Under the pieces are notes generated by a model, which was not told where the DNA came from, searched no databases, and saw only the letters and a program-made list of their open reading frames with translations. A stretch of DNA of 60,359 nt from Akkermansia sp. (GTDB taxonomy: Bacteria; Verrucomicrobiota; Verrucomicrobiia; Verrucomicrobiales; Akkermansiaceae), in assembly GCF_020860705.1 (NCBI RefSeq), contig NZ_JAJBTT010000029.1, positions 1-60,359 on the forward strand. The letters run 5' to 3'. Below are positions 25,390 through 33,887 of this stretch, one piece after another; position 1 is the stretch's first letter; each line of letters begins with the position of its first letter. The translations under genes were made by a program, and so were the position numbers.

Positions 25390-26913
25390 TTATTCCCACT
25401 CAATGGATGCCGGGGGCTTGGTGGAAATATCGTAAAGGACCCGGTTGATGCCCTTCACTTCATTGAGGATGCGGTTGCTGGTTTCACGCAGCAGGGCCGG
25501 GGGCAGTTCCACCCAGTCCGCCGTCATGGCGTCTTCCGACACGATGGCGCGCAGGTTGGTGGCCCATTCATAGGAGCGTTCGTCTCCCTTCACGCCCACC
25601 GTTTTCACTGGGATGAGGCCGGCATAAGCCTGCCAGACCTTTTCATACCAGCCGTATTTCTTCAAATTGCCGATGAAAATGGCGTCGCACTCCCGGATGA
25701 TGTCCAGGCGGTCCTTGGTCACCACGCCGGGGCAGCGTACGGCGAGGCCGGGGCCGGGGAAGGGGTGGCGCCACAGGATGTCGTGCGGGATGCCCATGGA
25801 GGCGCCCAATTCGCGCACTTCGTCCTTGAACAGTTCCGCCAGGGGTTCCAGCACCTTCCCCTGCGCCTGGAGTTCCAGCACGCGTTCCACGCGGTTGTGG
25901 TGGGTCTTGATGACGGAGGCCTTGGACTTGGCGTTGGAGGCGCTTTCAATCACGTCCGGGTACAGGGTTCCCTGGGCGAGCATTTCCGCGTCTCCCACGG
26001 CGTCCCAGAACACGTCGATGAACAGGCCGCCGATGATGCGGCGCTTCTTTTCCGGATCACCTTCTCCGGCCAGGGCCGTCAGGAAGCGTTCGGAGGCGTC
26101 CACCGTTTCAATTTCCACGTTCATGCGGGCGAAATTGGCGCGGACTTCATCAGCCTCATTCTTGCGCAACAGGCCGTTGTCCACGAAAATGGCGCGCATG
26201 TTCACGCCTGCCTCATGCAGCAGGACGGCCAGTACGGTGCTGTCCACCCCGCCGGAGACGCCGCAGACCACCTGCTTGTCTCCCACGCGCTCCCGGATTT
26301 CCCGGATAAGCTGCCGCTTGAAGTCGCCGATGTCGAACTTCTTGAGGTTGGCGGCGCAGGAGAGGAAATTGCGCAGGATGGTGCGCCCTTCATGGGAATG
26401 GGTCACTTCCGGATGGAACTGGATGCCGAAGGTGGTTTCCCCCCATTGGAGGGAGACGGGGACGCCTTCCGCATTGCGGGCGATGACCCGGCAGCCTTCC
26501 GCCAGATGATCCACCGTGTCCGAATGGCTCATCCATACTTGGGAGGAGGGGGACATGTCCTGGTACAGGCCCGTGCAGGCTTCCGGAAGCAGGGCCGCAG
26601 GGCCGTATTCCCGCTTGTTGCTGGCCTTCACGGAGCCGCCGTGCTTGATGTTCAGTAGCTGCATGCCGTAGCACACGCCCAGGACGGGAACGTTCAGGCT
26701 CTTGAGCCATTCAAAATCAATATCCGGGGCGTCTGCGTCCGTGGTGCTCTTAGGGCCGCCGGAAAGGATGACAGCGCCGGGTTCGTGAATCTGGTCCAGA
26801 TCTTCCAGCGCGTACAGTTTGGCCATGTAGCCCAGTTCGCGTACGCGGCGCACAATGAGCTGGGTGTATTGGGAGCCGAAGTCAATGACGGCTACGAGGT
26901 GCTTGTCGTCCAT
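25390..26913 (-). CDS. guaA: GMP synthase (glutamine-hydrolysing)
   Basis: A 507-residue enzyme converting XMP to GMP with ATP and glutamine. The N-terminal class I amidotransferase has the Cys nucleophile in GVCYGMQ and His/Glu in FHPEV. The ATP-pyrophosphatase P-loop is SGGVDST, followed by the C-terminal dimerisation domain ending in PPASIEWE, which is invariant in GuaA. It follows guaB by 12 bp on the same strand, so IMP to XMP to GMP is one operon. Confidence 0.95.
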   Translation of the reverse strand: MDDKHLVAVIDFGSQYTQLIVRRVRELGYMAKLYALEDLDQIHEPGAVILSGGPKSTTDADAPDIDFEWLKSLNVPVLGVCYGMQLLNIKHGGSVKASNKREYGPAALLPEACTGLYQDMSPSSQVWMSHSDTVDHLAEGCRVIARNAEGVPVSLQWGETTFGIQFHPEVTHSHEGRTILRNFLSCAANLKKFDIGDFKRQLIREIRERVGDKQVVCGVSGGVDSTVLAVLLHEAGVNMRAIFVDNGLLRKNEADEVRANFARMNVEIETVDASERFLTALAGEGDPEKKRRIIGGLFIDVFWDAVGDAEMLAQGTLYPDVIESASNAKSKASVIKTHHNRVERVLELQAQGKVLEPLAELFKDEVRELGASMGIPHDILWRHPFPGPGLAVRCPGVVTKDRLDIIRECDAIFIGNLKKYGWYEKVWQAYAGLIPVKTVGVKGDERSYEWATNLRAIVSEDAMTADWVELPPALLRETSNRILNEVKGINRVLYDISTKPPASIEWE

Positions 26914-26925
26914 GGGAGAGAGGGT

Positions 26926-28377
26926 TTAACAGGAATAGTTGATGGGTTCTTCCGTGATAGTGATATCGTGGGGGTGGCTTTCCTTCAGGCCGCCGGAGGT
27001 GATTTGAACGAACCGGGCCTTGTCCCGGAGTTCCGTCAGGCTGTGCGCGCCCAGGTAGCCCATGCCGGAGCGGAGGCCGCCCATGAGCTGGAAGACCACG
27101 TCCGCCAGCATGCCCTTGTACGGAACGCGCGCTTCCACGCCTTCCGCAACGAGCTTGCCGGAGCTGTTCTGTCCGTAGCGGTCGCCGGAACCGCGGCGCA
27201 TGGCGCCCAGGGAGCCCATGCCGCGGTACTGCTTGAAATGGCGGCCCTGGTAGTGGACCACCTTGCCGGGGCTTTCTTCCGTGCCTGCCAGCAGGCCGCC
27301 CAGCATGACCAGGTCTGCGCCGGCCGCCAGGGCCTTCACGATGTCGCCGGAGTAGCGGATGCCGCCGTCTGCAATGACGGTGACGCCGGCCGGACGCGCT
27401 ACGGAGGCTACCTCCTGAATGGCGGTGAACTGGGGCATGCCCACGCCGGAAATGACGCGGGTGGTGCAGATGGAGCCGGGGCCCACGCCCACCTTGATGG
27501 CCTGCACGCCCGCCTTGATAAGGTCGGAAGCGCCTTCCGCCGTAACCACGTTGCCGGCCACGATGGGGCGGTCCGTCAGCTTGCGGAGGTTGGAAACCAC
27601 GTCCATGACGCGGGTGGTGTGGCCGGTGGCGGCGTCAATGAACAGGGCGTCCGCCCCGGCGGAAATCAGAGCCTTGGCGCGGTCCAGGTAATCGGGACCC
27701 ACGCCCACGGCCGCACCGCAGCGCAGGTGGCCGTGCTCGTCCTTGGAGGCGTCTGCGAACATGGCGCGCTTCTGGATGTCCGTTTCCGTGATGAGGCCGG
27801 CCAGTACGCCGGTTTCATCCACCAGGGGAAGCTTTTCAATGCGGTGGGTGTAAAGAATATGGCGCGCTTCCTCAATGGTGGTGGTGGGGGCCGCCGTAAC
27901 CAGGCGGGAAAGGGGGGTCATCACGTCCTTGACCCGGATGTTCTGGTAATCGTCCACGCCGCGCATGTCGCGTCCAGTGACGATGCCTTCCAGCCGGCGG
28001 TTGGCGTCCACCACGGGGAAGCCGGAATAACCCTGGTCCATCATGATTTGGTGGACTTCTTCCAGCGTCATGTCCTTGTTCACCGTGACGGGATTCGGGA
28101 TAACCGCGTTTTCAAAACGCTTCACGCGGGAAACCATGGCCGCCTGGATATCGATGGGATTGTTGCGATGGATAACGGCCAGGCCGCCTTCACGTGCCAG
28201 CGCAATGGCCAGTTCCGATTCGGAAACGGTATCCATGGCTGCGGACAGCACGGGAATTTTCATGTCAAAACCGGGAACAAGCTGGGAACTGATGTCCGCA
28301 TCACCGGGAAGAATCGCGCTCAGGCGGGGCAGCAGGAGCACGTCATCAAAACTTAATCCAAGAGGGAGATCTGCCAT
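26926..28377 (-). CDS. guaB: Inosine-5'-monophosphate dehydrogenase
   Basis: A 483-residue enzyme oxidising IMP to XMP. It starts [17 protein letters not shown] and has a pair of CBS domains around residues 95-205 ([18 protein letters not shown]). The catalytic loop is GPGSICTTR with Cys at about residue 300, and the flap contains [11 protein letters not shown] chose the ATG at 28377 because a -10 box (TAGATT) ends 5 bp before it; an in-frame TTG at 28395 lies in the promoter spacer. It is the first gene of the guaBA operon. Confidence 0.95.
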   Translation of the reverse strand: MADLPLGLSFDDVLLLPRLSAILPGDADISSQLVPGFDMKIPVLSAAMDTVSESELAIALAREGGLAVIHRNNPIDIQAAMVSRVKRFENAVIPNPVTVNKDMTLEEVHQIMMDQGYSGFPVVDANRRLEGIVTGRDMRGVDDYQNIRVKDVMTPLSRLVTAAPTTTIEEARHILYTHRIEKLPLVDETGVLAGLITETDIQKRAMFADASKDEHGHLRCGAAVGVGPDYLDRAKALISAGADALFIDAATGHTTRVMDVVSNLRKLTDRPIVAGNVVTAEGASDLIKAGVQAIKVGVGPGSICTTRVISGVGMPQFTAIQEVASVARPAGVTVIADGGIRYSGDIVKALAAGADLVMLGGLLAGTEESPGKVVHYQGRHFKQYRGMGSLGAMRRGSGDRYGQNSSGKLVAEGVEARVPYKGMLADVVFQLMGGLRSGMGYLGAHSLTELRDKARFVQITSGGLKESHPHDITITEEPINYSC

Positions 28378-28382
28378 GCGAT

Positions 28383-28411
28383 AATCTACAGCCAAACACC
28401 CCCTGGCGCAA
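28383..28411 (-). promoter_or_regulatory. Promoter of guaBA
   Basis: Minus-strand TTGCGC (28411-28406), 17-bp spacer, TAGATT (28388-28383), then only 5 bp to the ATG at 28377. The predicted transcript would begin at the start codon itself. Confidence 0.6.
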
Positions 28412-28521
28412 GCCGAAACACAGGAAAATTTTGTTGATGGCTGGTGCGTAGGCGTTCTGCCGCAGGCGTCATGCGGGGTTTGGGCGTACTGCTGCTTTCC
28501 TGCGCTGGAAGTTCTTCCCTC

Positions 28522-28550
28522 TTGATCTGGGGAATCCTCTTCCCTATCCT
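28522..28550 (+). promoter_or_regulatory. Promoter of the phosphatase gene
   Basis: TTGATC (28522-28527), 17-bp spacer, TATCCT (28545-28550), with the ATG 22 bp further on. The short leader holds the purine-rich run GAAAGAAAAGAAA. Confidence 0.55.
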
Positions 28551-28571
28551 GAAAGAAAAGAAATACCTTCC

Positions 28572-29066
28572 ATGAATGCTCCCCATCCTTACCGTGTCCT
28601 GTTCGTCTGTCTGGGCAACATCTGCCGTTCTCCCGCCGCGGAGATCATTTTCAAAAAAATGGTCGGAGAACAAGGGGTGGAAAGCCTGATTGAAAGCGAT
28701 TCCGCCGGCATGATCGGCTATCATCGCGGCTGTCCTCCGGATGCCAGGATGCTTGCGGCCCTGGAAAAATACGGATACGCTGATCCGGGTATCAAATCTC
28801 GGCCTGTGAGGAAGGATGATCTGGAGCAATTCGATTTGATTGTGGGCATGGACCGGGAAAACCTGCGGGCATTGAAACGGCTGGACAAAAGCGGGCAATG
28901 GGAAGACAAGATCGTGCCGATGTGTTTTTTCACAACCCGTTTTCTGGATGAAGAAGTGCCGGACCCCTACTATGGAGGGCAGGAAGGGTTTGAGCACGTA
29001 GTAGAGCTTCTGGAAGACGGCTGTTTCCATTTGCTGAAAAAATTGGAAAAGAGGCTGAACGTATAA
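28572..29066 (+). CDS. Low-molecular-weight protein-tyrosine-phosphatase
   Basis: A 164-residue phosphatase with the CX5R signature loop CLGNICRS at residues 14-21 and the general acid Asp in DPYYGG near residue 135. In bacteria such enzymes usually dephosphorylate tyrosine kinases that control polysaccharide export (Wzb/Ptp type) or act on small aryl phosphates. No partner kinase lies in the window. It is the last GC-rich gene before the AT-rich Rhs-related island. Confidence 0.9.
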   Translation: MNAPHPYRVLFVCLGNICRSPAAEIIFKKMVGEQGVESLIESDSAGMIGYHRGCPPDARMLAALEKYGYADPGIKSRPVRKDDLEQFDLIVGMDRENLRALKRLDKSGQWEDKIVPMCFFTTRFLDEEVPDPYYGGQEGFEHVVELLEDGCFHLLKKLEKRLNV

Positions 29067-29219
29067 AAAGCGGTAGTCATGCCGGAGAGGCCTTTCCGTT
29101 TGACCTGGCAGCCTTTTCCAAGAAACAGGAAGGAATATGCAATGTTATTTCGCTAATATATTATATTGATTGATTATAAAAGATATATGTAGTTTTATCA
29201 GTGTTCCCGCCCCGATTGA

Positions 29220-29363
29220 CGAAAAGGGCCGACAGACGCCTTTGAAAAAAGCTGGGACTGGTCTTTCGAGGTCCGGGAACTGGACCGAATGAAACGGCCG
29301 AGTATGGCTGACAATTCGGTGACAATTGGTATTGGCTGGGGATTAATTTTAGGGGGATTGTGA
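29220..29363 (+). pseudogene. Start-less open segment, possible Rhs toxin-tip end
   Basis: A 47-codon open segment with no start at its upstream end but protein-like content (AFEKSWDWSFEVRELD, then ADNSVTIGIGWG) runs to a TGA just before an immunity-like gene. The arrangement, open segment then small AT-rich gene, repeats along this island. I do not recognise the sequence; calling it a toxin-tip remnant rests on position only. Confidence 0.25.
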
Positions 29364-29399
29364 AAATTAAATAGTTATATGTGTTTCCAGGATAAGAAA

Positions 29400-30065
29400 A
29401 TGTCGATTAATCTATTTCTTCTTATTTCCGATAATATAGAGAATGAATCAATACAGAGTTTAATATATAAATTTCAAGAAGTTCAAGGACTGGATCCTGA
29501 TGTATTAATTTCTCGATCAAAACAAACTGTTGCACTAAGATGGCAATGTGATGATTTTTTCCCAGAAAGAGCTTCAATTATTCATGTCGCGCTAGAATAT
29601 GTCTACATAAGATATTTCGATTTATTATTTTCAATGCGCGAACCGTTTACCTTCTATAGCAATGCTGATTTTCCGTATTTGACGTTACTTGGAAATTTTA
29701 TTCCCCAAAGTTTTCCAGTAGAGAAAATAGAAAATGTTAATGATTTTATCATTGAAAATGAATTTGTTGTGGAAAGATTAAGGGAAAAAGGTAATTTCGC
29801 ATTTTATGATTTGTACAAGGAGCATTGCAATATGTGTTTGTTTATTATTGATAAAATAAAAAACAATAATGAAAGAATGAATACTTTTATGACAATCTTA
29901 GCTGTCTATTATCAATCGTGTTATGCCTTGTTGCAAGCGGTTTTGTTTAGTGGTGAAGATAAGCCAAAAAATTGGGATCAACATTTTTTACATATCATAA
30001 AAAGTATAAAAGAAATTCGAACTTCCGATAGCGATTCTTGGATATCAATGATACAAAGACAGTGA
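29400..30065 (+). CDS. Hypothetical protein, possible orphan immunity protein
   Basis: A 221-residue AT-rich ORF starting MSINLFLLISDNIENES. An in-frame ATG at 29379 is also possible. It looks cytoplasmic: mixed hydrophobic and charged content, no signal peptide, with helical segments such as LVERL and CLFIIDKIKNNNERM. No known domain recognised. Size, base composition and position next to Rhs remnants match the immunity genes that accompany polymorphic toxins, so that role is inferred from context alone. Confidence 0.55.
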   Translation: MSINLFLLISDNIENESIQSLIYKFQEVQGLDPDVLISRSKQTVALRWQCDDFFPERASIIHVALEYVYIRYFDLLFSMREPFTFYSNADFPYLTLLGNFIPQSFPVEKIENVNDFIIENEFVVERLREKGNFAFYDLYKEHCNMCLFIIDKIKNNNERMNTFMTILAVYYQSCYALLQAVLFSGEDKPKNWDQHFLHIIKSIKEIRTSDSDSWISMIQRQ

Positions 30066-30086
30066 GTTCTGTCATTGGTGATTTAA

Positions 30087-30333
30087 GAAAAAGGGGGGGC
30101 AGACGATGTTGTATACCCGCAAAACTCTGACTAACAATTAAAAGTATGGCGAAGAAACCAAATTCACGCCATCGCATTCCGGCAGGAGATGGAAGATCAT
30201 CTCAGGAAAATTCAAAAGAAGAACCAAGGTGATTCATACTATGTGACGGATTTGGGCGTTAGTACAGAGGAATTAAGGAATTGGTGTAGTCAAATACAGA
30301 CTGCTGTCTGTGCATGCATTAAAATAACCAATC
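30087..30333 (+). pseudogene. Degenerate toxin-tip-like segment
   Basis: One frame reads DDVVYPQNSD, a TAA at 30132, then continues open as VWRRNQIHAIAFRQEMEDHL and STEELRNWCSQIQ. The protein-like text on both sides of a stop codon suggests a broken gene. A start at 30189 (MEDHLRKIQ...) exists but would omit the upstream coherent part. From about 30334 on, another frame is better. I infer a toxin-tip relic; the family was not recognised. Confidence 0.35.
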
Positions 30334-30597
30334 GTGAAATCTTACACTCCCTCACTGATCGGATGGATAGCACTGCTTCCGATAGCCTGTGTAACACTAT
30401 TCGACAAAAACCTCCGTTTTCCTGTCTCTCTATCTATAACATTAGGATTGGCAATCTTCATCGGTCAATTCACAAGCCTGTTCTGGGGATTGTGTGGTAT
30501 CATCGTGAATTCGAACAGAAAAGATGATCTTATTGCGCTTATGTTGTCGGGAACATGGCTTGCCATCATGATCATAGGGTTCGCGATAGGTTCGTAA
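30334..30597 (+). CDS. Small membrane protein
   Basis: An 87-residue ORF with a GTG start and two to three hydrophobic helices: IGWIALLPIACVTLF, SITLGLAIFIGQFTSLFWGL and LSGTWLAIMIIGFAIG, with a basic/acidic loop NSNRKDD between the last two. This looks like a genuine integral membrane protein. Sitting between toxin-like relics, it could be an immunity protein against a membrane-acting or translocating toxin, or an unrelated passenger. No ribosome-binding site stands out. Confidence 0.45.
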   Translation: MKSYTPSLIGWIALLPIACVTLFDKNLRFPVSLSITLGLAIFIGQFTSLFWGLCGIIVNSNRKDDLIALMLSGTWLAIMIIGFAIGS

Positions 30598-30629
30598 CAC
30601 GAAGTAATCGGTAAAATTTTTATTAAGGC

Positions 30630-31544
30630 GTCTATGAAGGAGAATTCGTCTGTCGAAGAAATGCTTCATCTATAACGGCTACCTGTAGATCGCGGAACTG
30701 GACGCAGCTGGCGTGTAACCAGAAACGGCAGCGTCCGTGTTGCGTAAAACCTATTTGTGGGATCCGATGGAACTGGTCGCCATATGCATTGCATTTTGGC
30801 GATGACCATATTCAATGAAACAGGAATTTATGACGAAGACCTGTACTACACCTATGACCTGTTGAAAAACACAACGGCTCTGCTTGGGATTCAGGCGGGA
30901 CGCCGTGCCTTGTATGAATATGGAGCGTATGGAAATGTTGTGAAAATGGAAGGCAATGCCGCACAAGATAATCCTTTTCGATTCTCCAGCGAATATGCCG
31001 ATGATGAGCTGGGACTTGTGTATTATAATTACAGGTATTACAATACTATAAAAGGTAAATGGTTGAATAGGGAGCCTATCGGAAAGGATGATAATTTCAA
31101 TTTATACAGAATGGTTTATAATAATCTTTTCACGTTTATCGATTATACTGGAAGTATTGCAGTGAAGACACCAGATGCTGCGATAAGCAACTCTCCTTCT
31201 TATGTCGAGGATATAGCGAGAGCGACTCGAGGCATTACATCATCTTCTAATATATCTCGAAGAGCTGCAAGAGCTGCGGCTGTTATTATCTCTACCCGAA
31301 AAGGCTGTAAACCCTGTAAGCCACCGGCTGGATCGAAACGGCATGAAATCGCCAACCCAGGATCCAGAAAAAGAGGAGCCTTATAGGTCACGTAGGTATG
31401 GACGATGAATCAGGCTCCATTTCCATCGTGCATATGCAATTGGAATGGTCTGTTACTTTGGAAAACACACAAACTCCACCAGAAGGAAGTACCCTGGATG
31501 GCCCCTCCCCTCCTAATCCCGCTCGTGGCGGAGGTCCTTTATAA
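30630..31544 (+). pseudogene. Rhs C-terminal core plus toxin tip, broken
   Basis: Decayed 3' end of an Rhs gene. FIYNGYL, a stop, IAELDAAG, another stop and RKTYLWDPME are followed after a frame change by the Rhs core: NETGIYDEDLYYTYDLLKN, then YEYGAYGNVVKMEGNAAQ, FSSEYADDELGLVYYNYRYYN and WLNREPI. The tip starts near 31155 and contains KGCKPCKPP; after a stop at 31384 and two frame changes it gives HV, VWTMNQAPFPSCICNW and a Pro/Gly-rich end stopping at 31544. The Cys/His pattern (CxxCxPP ... HV ... MNQxP..CxC.W) resembles a tip family seen on polymorphic toxins. No N-terminal Rhs body is present. The toxin cannot be made intact. Confidence 0.8.
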
Positions 31545-31564
31545 TATAAGACAAGAATAATTCT

Positions 31565-32095
31565 ATGCAAAAAACTATTTATTATCCCGAAGGCTTGACA
31601 GTTAGAACAGGCGATGTTGTATGGAATAATGAGGGGGTGAATGTACGCAAAGTGATAAGTATTGTTACGGAAGAAGAAGCTAAGCATGTGTTTGTTGCAG
31701 ATGGCGTGACAGACGGGGCCGGATTTTTCTGGTCGCGTTATATTGGTGAATCGGATTTAGGTATTCTGGGGTTTGAATCGAAAGAATCTTTTGAAGAAGA
31801 AGGCGTAGGAAAACTCTCTCGACCAGAATTATTATGCGTGAAATTTTTATTCCATTTACTGGGAAAGCAGATTGGTTTGAATATATGGGATAATAAAGAT
31901 TATCTGTATTATCCTGTTCTGTGGCCAGAGGAAAAGGAAGATGGAAAATATGAATGGATATGGTATTTGTTTTTCCAACCGTATCACCCACCAGTCACAT
32001 CGTTTGATGAAGAACAGTGCTTTCGGTTTGATGAACATTCATGGCATTTTGAAAAAGTGGAGCGGAAAAAGCAGGATTTGGTTCGAGGTCTGTAA
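31565..32095 (+). CDS. Probable immunity protein of the broken Rhs tip
   Basis: A 176-residue intact ORF 20 bp after the end of the Rhs tip relic, in the place where the cognate immunity gene sits in Rhs loci. It is acidic, with many aromatic residues (GFFWSRYIGE, WIWYLFFQPYHPP) and no signal peptide, so it is likely cytoplasmic. I recognise no family. The intact frame beside a toxin with several lesions suggests that immunity has been kept while toxicity was lost. The binding partner is inferred from synteny. Confidence 0.6.
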   Translation: MQKTIYYPEGLTVRTGDVVWNNEGVNVRKVISIVTEEEAKHVFVADGVTDGAGFFWSRYIGESDLGILGFESKESFEEEGVGKLSRPELLCVKFLFHLLGKQIGLNIWDNKDYLYYPVLWPEEKEDGKYEWIWYLFFQPYHPPVTSFDEEQCFRFDEHSWHFEKVERKKQDLVRGL

Positions 32096-32325
32096 CAAGT
32101 ATTTATTGATCAATAACTGAAACTTGGCATTTTGGATGCCTTCGTTTTCTATAATGGAAACAGGATGCGGGTTCTATCATTAGATTAATATTTAGGAAAC
32201 ATATGTAATAGATAAAGAATATAAGGACCAAATAAGATATTTATAATTGTTGGTACTAATATAATAAATTCAAAATAAAAATTAATCGAAATAATGGCCT
32301 ATACACCCATGATATTTTGGCAAGT

Positions 32326-32708
32326 ATGATTCAGAATGTGGAAAAAGAATTTCCTTTGAAAAATTCTATTTTTCCAACAAGTAACATTCGTGATCTTATT
32401 GCAAATCATGACTATTCGGATGATGAGGGCCGAGAATGTGGCGAACCGTTTTTGAGGCAACGATGGATTGATGTTCCTGATACACAGTGGTGTGATAGCA
32501 CTGAGTTTTTAAGTTTTGCTACAAGTAGCGCTCTTGCCTATTTTTTCCCTTGATCATAAGGCTTTCTTATCTTGAGGAAATAGCAAATGAAAAGAGGTAC
32601 ATGAGTGATGCCATGGAATGGATTCTATTATCGAATAGAAGGCATAACGATGAAACTGGTTGTGCACATGCGTTAGAGCTGATAGACAAGACAAGAAAAA
32701 GATTTTAA
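32326..32708 (+). pseudogene. Immunity-like gene broken at a T6 run
   Basis: The first frame codes MIQNVEKEFPLKNS..., through LRQRWIDVP and TSSALAYFFP, and stops at 32551. Adding one T to the T6 run at 32541-32546 restores a frame that continues LIIRLSYLEEIANEKRYMSD and ends at a TAA at 32706. The joined product would be about 127 residues. The layout (charged N terminus, R.W.D, then an aromatic A.xYFFP segment) resembles DUF6714-like proteins, a resemblance from memory only. Either a natural slip at a homopolymer or a sequencing error would explain it. Confidence 0.6.
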
Positions 32709-32975
32709 ATATGAGCTATCCCCATTTTAGTAAATTTTGATTATATGAGGGATAGGCATATGAAATAAACTGTTACCGGTGTTTTTTACTTTCCTTCATA
32801 TTTTGGAATGAGCGCGAGAGCAACTCAAAGGTTTAATTTATCATTCGATTTCTCTTTTTAACTTGGCTCACTGTTAATGGTATCGTTTGACAAAAAGTAA
32901 TACTTTCGATTTGATGAATAGAAAGATAGCCGGGATAACAAGTTTTATTTAATTTATTATAGTTTAATAGTTCAA
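32709..32975. other. AT-rich intergenic stretch
   Basis: 267 bp of AT-rich sequence between two immunity-like genes. TATAGT-like elements occur shortly before the ATG at 32976, but no -35 box is convincing. No coding segment or repeat recognised. Confidence 0.35.
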
Positions 32976-33491
32976 ATGAATACCAATTTTTTATCTTATC
33001 AATCCTTTCTTGATATAATGAAGGTTATATATCCTGTGTTTCCGCTTCCAAATAATAAACAATTCAAAATATGCATTGATTCTATAAAGTCTGAATCTTT
33101 TGCGCTACCTGCAATTGAATTTTGTGAATATGTTCATATTCATAAAATAAATTGGTTAAAATGTTCGTGGGAGAATGATTTAATGCCACTTGAATATGAT
33201 ACAACAATTTTGCCGTATTACATATTTTCGACGTCTTTTCTTAGGTATTATTTTCCGTCATGTTTAAACCTGACCATCAAATATTTTTTTGGCGATTATT
33301 ATAAATATGAAGTTGGAAATATCGATTCATTTGTAGAATATACAATTGATGCCATCATCGAAAATTATAAGGATTTGAATGAAAGTGAAAAGAAGCTGGT
33401 GGAAGGAATATTAAAACTAATGGAAAACAATTCATTTCATGATTATAAAAATGAATGTATAAAATTAAAAGATAAAATTATGAATAATTAG
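32976..33491 (+). CDS. Hypothetical protein, immunity-like
   Basis: A 171-residue AT-rich ORF, cytoplasmic by composition. The central part ILPYYIFSTSFLRYYFPSCL is similar in kind to the AYFFPLIIRLSYL segment of the broken gene just upstream, so the two may be distant relatives of one family (DUF6714-like, from memory). The C-terminal half is helical and Lys/Glu-rich. No toxin fragment directly precedes it. Function is inferred only from location among Rhs remnants. Confidence 0.55.
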   Translation: MNTNFLSYQSFLDIMKVIYPVFPLPNNKQFKICIDSIKSESFALPAIEFCEYVHIHKINWLKCSWENDLMPLEYDTTILPYYIFSTSFLRYYFPSCLNLTIKYFFGDYYKYEVGNIDSFVEYTIDAIIENYKDLNESEKKLVEGILKLMENNSFHDYKNECIKLKDKIMNN

Positions 33492-33674
33492 ATATAATAA
33501 TTTATATGATCATCCCTCTTCAAGGAGAGATAATAAAACCAAATTAAGGTCTGGAATCGGATAGAGATGGGTATTCACGTCATCTCCATCCTATAGAATG
33601 TCGGCCAGGTTAAGTTGTACCCGATTAACAGTATCTATCTTTATGCATTTTTAGCGATGATTTTTACAGCGTAG
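33492..33674. other. Non-coding AT-rich stretch
   Basis: About 180 bp without a defensible open frame between an immunity-like gene and a start-less toxin-like segment. It may be decayed coding sequence. Confidence 0.3.
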
Positions 33675-33887
33675 CAGAAGCATACGCATGACCTGCTAAA
33701 ACATGACGGTTTTGTTTGGTACAAACGTAGGACGACAGAAAGGTTAGGGATCGGGGATCATATGTGTAAATGTAAAAATGGGAAAAATATGATGTTGGCA
33801 AGATGGCGCGACGGGAGCTGTAAAAATTTGAGTTTAAAAGTTTATCCTCCTTGCAATGACGGAGATTCTGTGGCATTCACATACTGA
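33675..33887 (+). pseudogene. Start-less toxin-tip-like end overlapping the next gene
   Basis: The frame opens after a TAG at 33672 and stays open for 70 codons with protein-like content: HDGFVWYKRRTTERLGIGDH, CKCKNG, LARWRDGSCKNLSLKVYPPC, ending DSVAFTY. It has three Cys-bearing motifs and no sensible start. Its end overlaps the start region of the 421-residue ORF at 33856. Such overlaps are usual between a toxin end and its immunity gene. I infer that the rest of an Rhs gene was lost from its 5' side. Family not recognised. Confidence 0.45.

Noticed and set aside
24715..26658. Plus-strand open frame of about 650 codons
   Set aside because: Antisense to the O-acetyltransferase and guaA genes; no motif and shadow-like composition.
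26785..28356. Plus-strand open frame of about 520 codons
   Set aside because: Antisense to guaB; His/Gly/Ala-rich shadow.
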